Source: Calendula officinalis
Taxonomy: Eukaryota; Streptophyta; Magnoliopsida; Asterales; Asteraceae
NCBI GenBank assembly: GCA_963853835.1
Contig: OY970822.1
Location: forward strand, 13,765,501-13,829,500
Direction: 5' to 3'
Length of the DNA stretch: 64,000 bases
The notes below the pieces were generated by a model, which did no database searches, was not told the origin of the DNA, and saw only the letters and a list, made by a program, of their open reading frames with translations. A program made the position numbers and the translations under genes. Each line of letters starts with the position of its first letter. The first letter of the stretch is position 1. Shown here in pieces: positions 46,648 through 58,107 of this stretch.

Positions 46648-46706
46648 CTTTAAAATTGTTAACTAGCTTTAGTAATATAATCACTAGCTTAGGTTATATA
46701 TAAATA

Positions 46707-47072
46707 CTAACTTCATAGCCCGCCCGACTGGGCGGGCATATTTCAAGAGATATATTATAGAAAACTACTAACAAATATTAATAATTTTAAAAATGACATA
46801 AGAATCGATAGCTGTAATGATAAGTTTGTACAAAATTTGATGTATAAACAAATATTACATAAAATTTATAGACGAAATAAGACTTCTTTGTAAACGACAT
46901 TTGTTGTTGAATTAGTGTAATTGTCATCTCTGTCACAACAAATGATCTTCAATCCGTTCTTGTTCTTAACTTGTGATACAACTACATAAAGCTGCCCATG
47001 TGAGAATACCGGTTTTTGCAGAAACAAACCAACTTGAGACAACGTCTGACCTTGACTTTTATTAATGGTCAT
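46707..47072 (-). mobile_element. 3' end of a Helitron with Pif1-like helicase tail
   Basis: The minus-strand frame 47072-46866 ends a Helitron Rep/Hel protein: MTINKSQGQTLSQVGLFLQK, PVFSHGQLYVVVSQVKN, KIICCDRD are the C-terminal Pif1/RecD-type helicase motifs (V-VI). About 130 bp further on comes a strong hairpin (GCCCGCCCAGTCGGGCGGGC, 46737-46718) then TATGAAGTTAG before T, a CTRR-like end with T for C. Same orientation and spacing expect an autonomous Helitron; the rest of the helicase is not seen upstream. Conserved Arg of VSRVK is Gln here. Confidence 0.75.
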
Positions 47073-47099
47073 AGCAAAGCAGAAATCATTTAAATAACT

Positions 47100-47900
47100 G
47101 AATTTATTAAAGTATTGAAGGTCATTAGCTTATAAGCAAAAAAATCCTGTTTTTATGTTTTGAAAATTGAAAACTTCACAAAGATTCCGTGATTTAAAAT
47201 TTAAATGGATTTTAAAATGGATTTTAAAGGAAAGAATCAAGTATACTGAGTTTAATATATTTTTTATTTTTTGTATTTTATAAAACTTCTTAATTGAACC
47301 GAAAAAGTTTGACTGAGAGTATGTTATTATAATGTTAGGATTACAGGTTCGACTTTTTAAAGGAAATAATCAATTGTATATAATGTTTTGAATTTTTAAT
47401 ATAATTATCACACGTGGTATTAAATAAATTTTAAAGGAAATAATCAAAAAAATTCAAAAGTTTATCTTAATGAAATCCCGTGATTTTTGGTGTTATATAT
47501 GCAGGAGAGAAGTTTCGTTTAACATTGGGAGTTGATTTTGTTTCCGTAATTGAAGGGATCTTTGTGAATAAATGCAGGAAAGAGAGACATGACATGTTGG
47601 CCAATCCTAGAATTACACATGACATTGTTAGCGAATGAGATTGCTCCAAACTGCCTAGTTGGCAAACGTAAATCAAATGTAGGCTCATATATAGGAGAAG
47701 ATTATTTTAAGCGAGGTAAATAAAATATTAATTTTATATGTACTATTTTTTAAGCGAGGTAACTACTATCTAAAATATATTAATTTAAAATATATATACA
47801 ATATATTTTTGGACTCTTGTTAGTGGTTTGTTCAAGTTAGTGCAAAGATTTTATCTAGTTTCAAGGCACAATTAATAGCTCTTGGATCAACAAAAAGTTA
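47100..47900. other. AT-rich DNA upstream of the helicase fragment
   Basis: Decayed, with no frame that resembles the rest of a Helitron protein. Confidence 0.35.
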
Positions 47901-47924
47901 AAGGTCAAGATCAAGAATTCAAAC

Positions 47925-48310
47925 CACCACCACCACTACAAACACATGTGATTCAATACATCAATACCCACCCACCTCCGGCGGCCGGAGACGGCGGCGG
48001 ACAACGGAGATAGGTGGCGGCCGGCAGTGGTGGTCGTGACTTGAAACACATGTGTTTGTAATTTAGAAACTCATGTTTTTAGTGAAAGTGTGAAACACAT
48101 GTGTTTCGTGACTTGAAACACATGTGTTTCGAAGTAATATGCTCGTTTGCATTTTGGAAAACCTGTGTTTTAGTGAATCACATGTGTTTCAATAGATCAA
48201 TACCACCACCAACCCCATTACCGCCAACACCTTCAATGTCAGCCACCTCCGCCGGCGGCCGGCGGCGGACGGCGGTGGTCAGTGGTGGTGATCGTGACTT
48301 GAAACACATG
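47925..48310. repeat. Cluster of GAAACACATGTGTTTC palindromes
   Basis: GACTTGAAACACATGTG(T/A)TT occurs about five times, each a near-palindrome. Two GC-rich stretches (CGGCGGCCGG...GGCGGTGG, 47975-48030 and 48245-48290) resemble each other, so this may be a duplicated captured fragment. No protein is recognised. Confidence 0.45.
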
Positions 48311-48873
48311 TGATTTGATCTTAATCATTTTGATTCAATTATTAGGATTTATTCCCTGCGACTTTAAAATTTTGATAAACCTATCTGAAACTGATGTAAT
48401 ATTTGTTAATGCGTTATTGTGTGATAAAGTTCGCTTCTTCAAAGTTCAATCTAAAGATGTAAGATGCATTTTTTTCATTAAATTTGTTTCGTTTCCATAC
48501 GGGAGTGTAAACTAGTTCAATTGATATATCGAGTTGTATTGCTTTGCTGTTGCTAAGCCCACAATGATGTGCAATGGCTGAACAAATTTTTTTAACGCAT
48601 AATGGGTTAGACCGTTATATTTGAAGCCCAATTATATGGACTACCAGTGTTACCACACCATTAGAAATTGTTAGTGTAGTATTTGAATTCTGCAATTTTT
48701 TTTCTTGGGTATTTTGTTTCTATAGTTTTCATTTTTTCTATATACTTTGTTCATTTTCACCTAAAATGATTAAAAAGAAACCGTATTGGTACCTACGATT
48801 TGTGTCTGCTTTTTTGTTTACCCACTTGATCAATACAAATGTCAAAATCATATGATGATATATGAAAATATTT

Positions 48874-49326
48874 GAGTTAATTACACGAATGGTCCTTTAA
48901 CTTTATACCAAATTTCACCAATGGTCATTTTGTTTCAAAAATTACACCGATGGTCCTTATTTTTTAAACTTATTTCACCGATAATCCTTTAGGCTTAACG
49001 GTGTTAAACATTTATGTTAAGTCTCTCATGTGAGCTGCACATGAGGGCATTATAGTCTTTTTCCATTTCACATTTTGCAAAATAAAAAATAAAAAAACAA
49101 GCTTATTTACAACTTTTAAGGCAAAAAGTACCACACCGTTTGCACACACCCACACCCATGTGCATCTCACATGAGATACTTAACAGAAAAATTTAACACC
49201 GTTAAGCCTAAAGGATTATCGGTGAAATAAGTTTCAAAAATAAGGACCATCAGTGTAATGTTTGAAACTAAAGGACCATTGGTGAAATTTAGTATAAAGT
49301 TAAAGGACCATTCGTGTAATTAATTC
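48874..49326. mobile_element. Mutator-type MITE with long TIRs
   Basis: GAGTTAATTACACGAATGGTCC ... GGACCATTCGTGTAATTAATTC, arms of about 150 bp including AAAGGATTATCGGTGAAATAAG. The 9 bp on each side differ, so insertion-time target copies have mutated or the ends are misjudged. Relative of the arm at 21821. Confidence 0.7.
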
Positions 49327-49529
49327 ATTATATAATTAGTGGATTAAACATGTCATTTTGTAGCAACATGAAGTAGTCACAAATATTAAGCATCAATGCA
49401 TTTCTCACGACTAAAATACCTTTATTTTATTTTTATAGTTTTTTTTTTCTCTTTTTTCTGATTATCTTTTCCGACGAACTTCTGATCGATGACCTCAAAT
49501 ATCTATACTCTCTCTCTTCTTTGTTTTTA

Positions 49530-50782
49530 GAGTAAATTACAGATTTTGTCCCTGTGGTTTGCCTGATTCTGCGTTTTTGTCCCTATGCTTTTTTTTCTGT
49601 TTTTTTGTCCCTGAGGTATGCAAAATTCCGTTTTTTTGTCCTTCCGTCCATCCTCCGTTTGAATTCAGCCGTTAAAGCCCTCACGTGCTGAAAACGTGAG
49701 GGTAGTTTTGTCATTTTACTTTTTCCTTTTTATTTTTATTTTTCTTTCCTTTGTCTTCTTCCCTTCCTCTTCTCCAAATTAACACCACAAACCCTAACAC
49801 CCCCAATTTTGATTTCTTCATCACACCACCATCCATTACTTGTAACCATCTATACCCAAAATCAAATCAAATAAACAGATAGAGTAATCGGCAAAACACA
49901 CCACCTCCGTCAGACCTCCGACCAAATCAAACCACCTCCGTCACAGGTGATACAACACAAACAGATCTATCATTTATCATCTCTCGCATATTTGTGTGTG
50001 TGTGTGAATCAAAAGTTGCTTACAGATCAGACTATGTGATGGATATCTGTGTATGAATTTGAAGTTTAGCAACTGCAAGTAATTTGAGTTAACATCCATG
50101 GCTGCTTCCTTCTGTTCATCTTCTTCTTCCTCATCCCCAATTTCTGCTGGTGGTGGTGATGCATCTGGTGGTGGTGGTGATGTATCAGGTGATGGCGGCG
50201 GTGATGCATCTGGTGGTGGTGGTGATGTATCAGGTGGTGGCGGCGGTGATGTATCAGGTGGTGGCGGTGATGTATCAGGTGGTGGCGGCGGTGATGCATC
50301 TGGTGGCGGTGGTGATGTATCAGGTGGCGGTGGCGGTAATTTGTTGTTTTTGATATCTGGGTTTTAATTTCTTCATTTGGTTCAAAATTCACCGGAGAAG
50401 AACGGCGCCGGATGTGCTCGCCGGAGAAGAACGGTGGTGGTGGACGCCGGAGAAGAACGGTGGTGGTTTGTAAGCATCGTTCGAATCTGGTTTGTAAGCA
50501 TTAAATAATTTGAGCTTGTTCTTCATGAGGATGGTGGAGAAGAAGGGTATGAACAAGGTACAATCTTTAATGCACAAGATACAAGTAATTTGGGGAATGG
50601 ACTAAAATACCCTCACATGTTTGGCATGTGAGGCAAGTTAACGGCTTAATTCTAACAGAGTTGGACGGAAGGACAAAAAAACGGAATTTTGCATACCCCA
50701 GGGACAAAAAAAAGAAAAAAAATGCATAGGGACAAAAACACAGAATCAGGCAAACCACATGGACAAAAACTGTAATTTACTC
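49530..50782. mobile_element. Pack-MULE, sibling of 38612-39999, TSD TTGTTTTTA
   Basis: GAGTAAATTACAG ... CTGTAATTTACTC with arms of about 190 bp sharing TTTTTGTCCCTGTGGTTTGC and TTTTTTTGTCCTTCCGTCC. The 9 bp target duplication TTGTTTTTA is perfect (49521-49529 and 50783-50791). The centre is host-like: leader-type CT-rich sequence, a Gly-rich ORF, and CGCCGGAGAAGAACGG repeats (50390-50460). Confidence 0.93.
50098..50367 (+). CDS. Gly/Asp-rich repeat ORF inside the Pack-MULE
   Basis: 89 codons from an ATG in good context (ATCCATGGCT). The product starts MAASFCSSSSSSSPISAGG and then repeats a GGGGDVSGGGG/GGGDASGGGG unit about seven times, encoded by a minisatellite of GGTGGTGGTGATGTATCAGG (50149-50338). 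The other strand is open as a His-rich repeat (HHRRHHLIHH), and a third frame as MVVMHLVVVV, which argues that the openness comes from the DNA repeat. It might be a captured exon; no known protein is recognised. Confidence 0.4.
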   Translation: MAASFCSSSSSSSPISAGGGDASGGGGDVSGDGGGDASGGGGDVSGGGGGDVSGGGGDVSGGGGGDASGGGGDVSGGGGGNLLFLISGF

Positions 50783-51109
50783 TTGTTTTTAATTAGATTC
50801 CACACATGAAATATGATATTTAGACTATTTGTGTTGAGATACTATAATTAGATGATTAATGTGACAGTGAACTTATAAATTATAAGTTTCTAAGTATCTA
50901 CAATTTGAAACTTATATTTAAATTGGCTTTTAACTTTTATCCTTTTGTTTAATTAAATTAAGTAACTTTATTGGGTACTTTTAGCGATTCAATATTATCT
51001 AATAGCAAAACATACGCATATGCTAAACACTCATATTGAATTTTTAACAATTGTTAACACACAATTTTACAATATAAATTAGCAAAACTCTAATTATTTC
51101 ATAATTGTA

Positions 51110-51374
51110 CTCCCTCCGTCCCACAAAAAACTTCCCATTTGACCTTAATATTTTGTCCCACAAAAAACTTCCCATTTCATTCAATTGATGGGCTCCACAT
51201 AATAAAATACTATTATTATTAAGGATCCCACCACTAACTATCCACTAACCATCTTTCTCTCTCCAAACCAATCTTATATTTTAATCAAAATTATTACCAA
51301 TGACCCCACCACTAATTATCCCCTTAAAACTTGTGCCAATGTCAAATGGGAAGTTTTTTGTGGGACGGAGGGAG
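51110..51374. mobile_element. Stowaway MITE, TSD TA
   Basis: CTCCCTCCGTCCCACAAAAA ... TTTTTGTGGGACGGAGGGAG with TA on both sides (51108-51109 and 51375-51376). CTCCCTCCGT is the classic Stowaway (Tc1/mariner) end. A second internal CCCACAAAAAACTTCCCATT lies near the left arm. Confidence 0.92.
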
Positions 51375-51817
51375 TATTTTTCGTTGTTGTTATAAAAGAA
51401 CAACTCTTTGGTAAGTATTTAATTGAAATTACATATAATCAATTAATAAAAATATACACATTACACAATGTGTATAGTAATGCCGAATGCGTCGCGGTTT
51501 ACAATTAATTTCTTTTCTTTGTGTGCTGTTTTCCGAAAGATAAAAAAAACAGTTTTGTGCTGAAAATATAGTTCTTTTGACTAAAGTTTAAATTAGGGTA
51601 TATCATCATATAACAAAGTATAATTTTATTTTTTCGTCTTTTTAATCTTGTCAATAAATGATTAATTTGAAGCCAAGCATGGCTTACATCTACCAAATGA
51701 ACTTAAAGTTTACAGATCGAATCCAATTATGGATCTACCAAACAATCTAATCGATACATTGGCACAACATACCAATACACATAATAAGTTGGTACCAAAC
51801 AACATATACATACAACC

Positions 51818-54202
51818 CTAACACCCCATGATCTTCCTGGAATCAACTTTAGGTTTTCCGGTAGCCACCGTACCATCATTTCCGGCCAACATCTTATACT
51901 TATCTTTCCTCGTAAAATTTGTACACTCGTATGATAAACTGGAAGCAATCATCCTTTGAATATAGTTCGCTACATCGTGGCTCGATTTTCCATTTGCGCA
52001 AGTTAATTCGTGAGGTAACTTGTTCAAGAAGGTAACTTCATAAGCTGGACTTGGGTTCATAAAGAAGTAAAACGGGTCCATCCCTTTCCACCCTCTTGCG
52101 GTGGTGCCATGAAACATGCTCATCTTGTTCGACATAGCCACCGGAACCAACTCGTCGGTTAGTTCAGCAAATAAAGCCGAAAACCGTAACAAAAATGCTT
52201 CTCTACACGTGGTTCCTTCTGGGCATATGACCAAGTCGCCTTCTTCTAGAAGCTTCTTGATCATGTTCGCATCGGTGGTCCGGTCGCGGGTTAACCTGAC
52301 GGTTTTGATGGGTGAGATGATCTCGGAGAGTCTTGATAAAGAGTATGTGACGGCGGGGATTGCGCGGCCGAGGGCGGTGGATAGAAAGATCGGGTCGAGG
52401 AGGGACCGGTGGGAGCAGATGAAGAGAACTCCGGTTTGGCCTGTTGACTTTTTAGCCGGCGGAGGTGGCGTTCCTTTAATGTAGACTCGTACTCCGAGTG
52501 CCCAAAAAGCGTAGTAAACTAACGGCATGGGGAGGAGTGCACCGGCGGCAATACGTAGGCATGCGAGGAGGAACCCTACCGGAATCCAAAGGATGACGAT
52601 GAGGGCCGTTAGTGGGGTTAGTTTTTGGACTAGTCTGCCATCATGGAATACCACCGGTTTTGGTAATTTGTCTACTGCCACCGCCTGAAGCTCCGCCGTT
52701 GCTGGTGGTACTATGTAACCTTCCTGAAGTTAAAAAATAACACAATAAATGAGTTCATTAAATTTCAGGTCAACGCAAACGTAAGTGCCAAGTATCCCTT
52801 TGACTTTTTATGTTTGATTTAAAGTTTAAACTTTAAATTCTATATTTAATGCATGGAAGAAACGGTGAGAGTAATATGATTTTGCACGGTTGCTTTTCTT
52901 CAATGGAAAATGATTAAGAAAAATTATGGACTCTAATTGTATATTAACAACATAAATGAAATTGGGTTTTTTTTAACATGTAGGCACATGTTTAAGTGCA
53001 ATAAATTCACTCAAAGTTTCTTAATATAATCTTATTAACAATTAGTGAAGCTCATATGTTACATTTTCATGATATGTATTGAATGCATTTTTTAATTTAA
53101 ATGGAAAGTTGATATCATTTATTGCACCATACATTTTATTGTTATGTTTAAGAAAACGTATAAATCAAATACAATGTTAATTTCTAATCCCGCATACTTG
53201 CATTCCTTAGGTCACGTAAGAGGAAAAAATAGGCCATGGTTGGTAACAGACTAATAGTTGATGATTTTATCTACCTAATAGTAAAATCGTAGCTATACGT
53301 GTTACTATCTTTACAATTCTGAATTTTATTTAACAAATTTTATTTAACAGTTTTATTCATGTTAACAAGTATAAAACTCATTTAAAAGATAAGTAATATC
53401 TTACAAAAGTATAGGTATATAATTTCATAATTTTTAGTTAATTATAATATGAGTTCGACTTAAGAAAAAGATTTATGTTAAATTGATAAAATAAAACTAT
53501 GTTTTAAAAGGTGACTAGAAAGAGAATAGGTGCTTTTTATACTATTTTTTATTCTTATATGACCTTGCATAATTTCATGTATGGGTAGTCGGTCTTGCGG
53601 TCACCGAGTGCCAACTCCGGTGGTGATGCGTCTTTGAAAGCCTTCAAAAGCGCGTCAACTTTGTTACTTCCGACGAGCACTCCTGGAGATTTCACCAATC
53701 CGGTAGCTATTCCTTTCCAACTAACAATCTCCGTTCCCAACACCAAATCGGCACCCAAAAACTCCTTCAAAAACGGCTCCACCATCACCGTCGGGTTCGC
53801 CGTCAACACACACCGTTTCCCACACGCCGAGAACACGCGCCACGCCTCCGGGTGCAAGTCACTCGAGTAAAATTTCGGCAAAACGGCACGTGCCACAGAT
53901 TCAATGTCGGCAACTCTCATTCCGGCGAAGGTTGCGAAGATTAGAACACGAATTCCGGCTGACTCTGAGATGAAATAATATAAAATTCCGGCAATCGGAG
54001 AAGTTAGAAGCAATAAAAGGAGTCTTAAAACTCCACCAACTTCAAATGCTACGAGGGCAAAATAGGGAAATGAACTACGTCCCCGGAGCAAGGTTCCGTC
54101 CAAGTCAGAGACTACGGTTTGGTTTTTCCGGCCAAATGTCTCGCATTTTTCGATGGCCGGAAATTCACTTTGATGCTCTGAATTCTTCTGATTACCTGCC
54201 AT
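51818..54202 (-). CDS. RAM2: sn-2 glycerol-3-phosphate acyltransferase, RAM2 type
   Basis: Two exons, 54202-53564 (213 codons) and 52723-51818 (301 codons plus stop), with an 840 bp GT-AG intron after LCK; 514 residues. Land-plant ER GPATs put an acyl chain on sn-2 of glycerol-3-phosphate, and those with an active N-terminal phosphatase release 2-monoacylglycerol. The phosphatase motifs are present (DLDGTLL, D33/D35; GDRKTD, about 202-207). The acyltransferase has HX4D (H318-D323, SHRSLLDP) and CPEGTTCRE (about 380-388). [33 protein letters not shown] and LAGNDGTV match RAM2 better than Arabidopsis GPAT4/6/8 or GPAT5 as I remember them; RAM2 makes C16 beta-monoacylglycerol for mycorrhizal fungi. 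Oddity: CREAF replaces the usual CREPF (A389). An ATG at 54259 is in frame but lies only 24 bp from the TATA box, so 54202 (ACAATGGCA) is preferred. Confidence 0.85.
52724..53563 (-). other. Single intron of the RAM2-type gene
   Basis: Donor AAG|GTCATA (unusual C at +3) and acceptor TTTTTAACTTCAG|GAAGG on the minus strand. AT-rich; no inserted element recognised. Confidence 0.8.
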
Positions 54203-54282
54203 TGTTATTGCGGAGATTTTAGCTAGAGGGATGGGGCTGCTGCCTTTTACTATGAACATATTGGTTTGGCGTTTGTTAAGAG

Positions 54283-54290
54283 TATATATA
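54283..54290 (-). promoter_or_regulatory. TATA box of the RAM2-type gene
   Basis: Minus-strand CTATATATAC 80-88 bp upstream of the preferred ATG at 54202, predicting a transcription start near 54250-54258. Confidence 0.6.
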
Positions 54291-54357
54291 GTGTTTTAGA
54301 TGAGGGAATTAAAGGTCCTAACTTTTTCTTAGATGTTTTCATTGGCATTTAATAAAA

Positions 54358-54782
54358 CTAGCAGGGTACCCGCGCAATACGGCGGCGGGTACCCAGAAAC
54401 CATATTTCGTAGCGAGCAAGTGTTGTTCGTTTACGCGGTAATAATTGTTGCTATTGTTAAATAATTAAACGGAAATGTGGATTTTGGTAAGAGTTGGTGA
54501 TTTACAGCGTCATATATTTAATGTTATTGGGTAAAATGGTTTTCGAGTAACAGACTTTTGTTATTAAGTGTGGGTGGTGTTACCAAAGTGTAATGTGATA
54601 GCAAGTGGTTAACACATAGTGATAAGTTAGGAGAGGTCTTGGGTTCGAATCTTATTAGCTGCGATTTTTTTTTAAGGTAGAGAACTAACTAACAAAAGTG
54701 GAAAGGTCCTTAAAATCAAGTTTAAGGAGCTCCTTAAACTTGCCTAATGGGGTAGGCCTAAATGCTTTATATAATAGTAAGA
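54358..54782 (-). mobile_element. Complete 425 bp non-autonomous Helitron
   Basis: Minus-strand 5' end TCTTACTATTATATAAAGCA (from 54782, preceded by A) and 3' end with hairpin GGGTACCCGC...GCGGGTACCC, then TG and CTAG (54358), followed by T. This is the A^T insertion of Helitrons. It carries TTAAGGAGCTCCTTAA (54722-54737), a palindrome, and no gene. It lies about 70 bp upstream of the neighbouring TATA box. Confidence 0.85.
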
Positions 54783-55917
54783 TAAGAGATATTTACTTTT
54801 TAATACTTTTGTATTGATTATATAAAAATATAGAAACCTTTTAATAGAAACATTTATACTGATTTTTTCTAATGTGCACTGCTAAGTTTATCAAATGAAT
54901 TTACGCAATTCTAAAGTAAACATCAATATAATCTTATTTTGTGAGTTTTAAATGTCATATAATTAATCAGCTCAAGTTTATTAAATGCTATTCTTCAATA
55001 AATAATTTGTTTGACTTATTTAAGAATATAAGAATATGCAAGTATTTTGCTAAGATTTTAGTTAGATTATACACATTTAAAACATTATTATATGGCGCAT
55101 ACGTTGTAAGTGAAAGTTAAAGCTTAATTCTTGTAAAGTTTTCTGATTTATTATTCTTTATGAATGAATTAACTTGTTTATATCATCACAATATATTAAA
55201 TTATAATAATAGTAATGTTGTCTCGAAATGACCGTGATGGCTGAATATTTAATGAAAACAGTTATATAGACGATAGTTATTAGATGAGGAGGCACTTGAC
55301 GATTTCAAAGAAGCGTGAGATTTTGAAACTCCTCCTTGGGGAAATCCGACGAGTATTTTAACCTTATGTTATTAATTTGGAATCCTCTAAAAACTATGTG
55401 AAAAACTAGTATACTTCGTTAAAAAATATGTTTTTGGTGAGAACTGTGTACATGGATTAATTGCAACTAAAATTAAATATTGTAATAGTAAAATGTAAAA
55501 GATACGTGATGCATTAAAATGTTTTAACTTTTTCTTACATTAATTTTTGACAACGACATATATATACATATACATAAACTATAGAAAATAATGTTTATAA
55601 TTAATTTAAAAACAACTCCTCGAGAAAACATTCAGACATTTTACCATTTACATTAACAATGTTAATATAATCATTAACTATACCTCAGACTATATGTGGA
55701 TATCTATCTCTAATGTAAAAACCTCGTCACGTAAATAAATTTTTAAAAAAATACATGGTTAAATTTTGGGAAACTTCAGTCCATGCAAATAATATGCAAG
55801 TTTCATTTGTTATTGAACGGCCATGTATTATGAAAACATATAGGGGTGTTTTCTTCGTATTAATATTACAGATAAACGTTTGAGGGGGTCTATCATTTTT
55901 TAGTGGACTCGATGAAT
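54783..55917. other. AT-rich intergenic DNA
   Basis: No frame, terminal repeat or RNA gene found. Confidence 0.35.
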
Positions 55918-56359
55918 AAATCTCAAATATTTATCAATAAGATCTAATGGTCAAGATTAATCACATATTTTATATATGAATGGGTATTTTGGTCATTTGG
56001 CACTTAAATATTTTTTTGATTTTTTGATATTTATTATTTTTTCTGTTAAAAAACAATATTTATTTAATAATTACATGTAGTACTTAATTACATGTAATTT
56101 TAGTGTAAAATCACATTTGATTATATATTTAATCACATTTGATGTTTTAATACAATTACATATGATTCAGTATGCAATCACATGTGCGATCACATTATGT
56201 GTTATTAATGAAAAAATAATAATTTAATAAATAATAATAATAAATGTAAAATAAAAAATAAAAATTATTTTTTTAAAAAATGACCAAAATACCCCTCCAT
56301 ATATAAAAATATGTGATTATTCTTGACTATTACTTATAATTAATCAATGTTTGAGATTT
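55918..56359. mobile_element. MITE with ~80 bp TIRs
   Basis: AATCTCAAATATTTATCAATAAG...GGGTATTTTGGTCATTT at the left is mirrored by AAATGACCAAAATACCC...AATCAATGTTTGAGATT at the right. The AT-rich middle repeats ATCACAT(G/T)TGAT-like palindromes. Confidence 0.65.
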
Positions 56360-56399
56360 GTCTCTTGAAACTTCATAAAGATCAATGACTTCCTTATTA

Positions 56400-56850
56400 C
56401 ACTGTGTTCCCGGGTTTTAGTTTCAAGAGAAAAGAAAAGAAACTAAAAGAAATAATTTTTTTATCGTGTTCCAGATTAATTTTTTTAAAAGATAGGAAGA
56501 GAAGAGAAGATAAATTTAGGGTTTTTTTTTTCCTCCTAATTTTCGTCCTAAAAGTGGGAAGATTTGGAGAGAAATGAAGTTCTAATTAATTAAAAATATT
56601 TACAATTACTAAATTACCCTTAATATTACTTAGTTTCTTTATATTTTAAGAATAAAATTATAAATGTGTTGGTTTTTTCTCTCTCCAACTCGAGAACACA
56701 AAAAATGATGATTTTTTTTTTCTTTTTTTTTCTATCCGATCCGGGAACACAAAAAATAAAAATATTATCTTCTTAATATCTTTTTTTCCTCTTCATTTCT
56801 CTTATTTTCTTTTCTTTTCTTTCGTTTAAAAATTATGGAATACAATGTAA
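56400..56850. repeat. Purine/pyrimidine-skewed inverted region
   Basis: AAGAGAAAAGAAAAGAAAC near the left opposes TTTCTTTTCTTTTCTTTCGTTT near the right, with GTGTTCC/GGGAACAC-like phrases between. Possibly a diverged MITE; low complexity makes this uncertain. Confidence 0.4.
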
Positions 56851-57671
56851 ACACAACCCTAACTTTACAACTAATTATAATCGCTTTAATCAAGTGATAA
56901 TTATGGGAAATTATATAAAGAAATAAAGATTAATGCATGGGTAACGACAGGTGGTTGGTTGGGTGTTTCTTTTATCTTCATACATAATTAATATCATTCA
57001 CCTTGGTCAAGATTTGGCTCTATCTTTTTTTACGTTGCATGCCATTTTGTCAACTGTTGCTTAATTCATATTTGAATCACTTCAATTTAGTTAAAAAAAG
57101 TAGGTGTTCTAATTATTTATTTTCCTATTTCTTTTCCCATAACATGCATGATCTTTTAGTGTATGTAATTTTAAAATATTGTTTTTTATTTCTTTAATAT
57201 GTAAGCTGTTACTTGAAATAATTAATTAAGTATAATCATGAAAACAAATATATACTTAACACTGTCTGACTTTTGCGTGTACTTTCGGCAATTTTAAATC
57301 TGTGATGGGCGTAACAATACAAATCATAGACAACACTACGAAAACGACAACAATACCCAATCATTTTAAAGAAGTTATATGTGAGATAGATTGAAGATGT
57401 AGATAAACATACATATATCTGGAGGTAGAAAGATTATTTCCATACACACCCGCACACACACACACAATCAATACCCACAAAAATAACTCACATCGTCCTT
57501 TCTTTACAATTTGGTAAACCTAAGAGATTTAAGTGACGTGAAAACTGAATGGGGTGTGCCAATGACTTTGCCATCCAAAGTGAAACCAAGAGCCAACTGA
57601 CTAATTAAGCTATTGACACTAGTATTATATACTAATTTGTTTGAAAATTAATTTATTTTTTTAATCTTGTT
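56851..57671. other. AT-rich intergenic DNA
   Basis: Contains a short CA run (57446-57467). No gene seen. Confidence 0.35.
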
Positions 57672-57860
57672 TGAATTAATTACCCGGATACTCCCTGTGG
57701 TATGTCAAAAAATTTGGATTTAATCCTTAAGTCTTAAAATTACACGGATAGTCCTTGTAATTTAAAATTCATCACATCTTTTATCCCTAATACTAACAAA
57801 CGTTAAATTTGGCTATTTAATATTTTTAAATGATCAAAGTATCCTTTTCCTGTAAAGAAA
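57672..57860. mobile_element. Orphan left arm of a Mutator-type MITE
   Basis: TTGAATTAATTACCCGGATACTCCCTGTGG, CACGGATAGTCCTTGTAAT and AACGTTAAATTTGG are typical of the arms described at 38612, 42453 and 48874. No right arm is found before the copia LTR at 58108. Confidence 0.5.
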
Positions 57861-58107
57861 TCACCCTAGTTAAACACCTTTCTTTTTCATTTTCATCTCA
57901 TCACCTAACATTTCCCCCTCAAATCTCCACAATTCAAATAGATTCCAATTCACAAATTAAGAACATAGAAGAACACATATTTACACAAACTAAAGGATGA
58001 AAAGGCTTTACATTAAAATCAAACTTCTCACACCTAAATCGAAAACTGATTTATCAAACTTCTTACAGATCTGGAAACCATGCCCCGTATTCTTTGAATA
58101 AACGCAG

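Noticed and set aside
50066..50392. His-rich protein on the minus strand
   Set aside because: It is the reverse reading of the GGTGGT minisatellite; all frames there stay open because of the repeat.
52116..52484. Plus-strand ORF of 122 codons
   Set aside because: Antisense shadow of the conserved GPAT exon 2.
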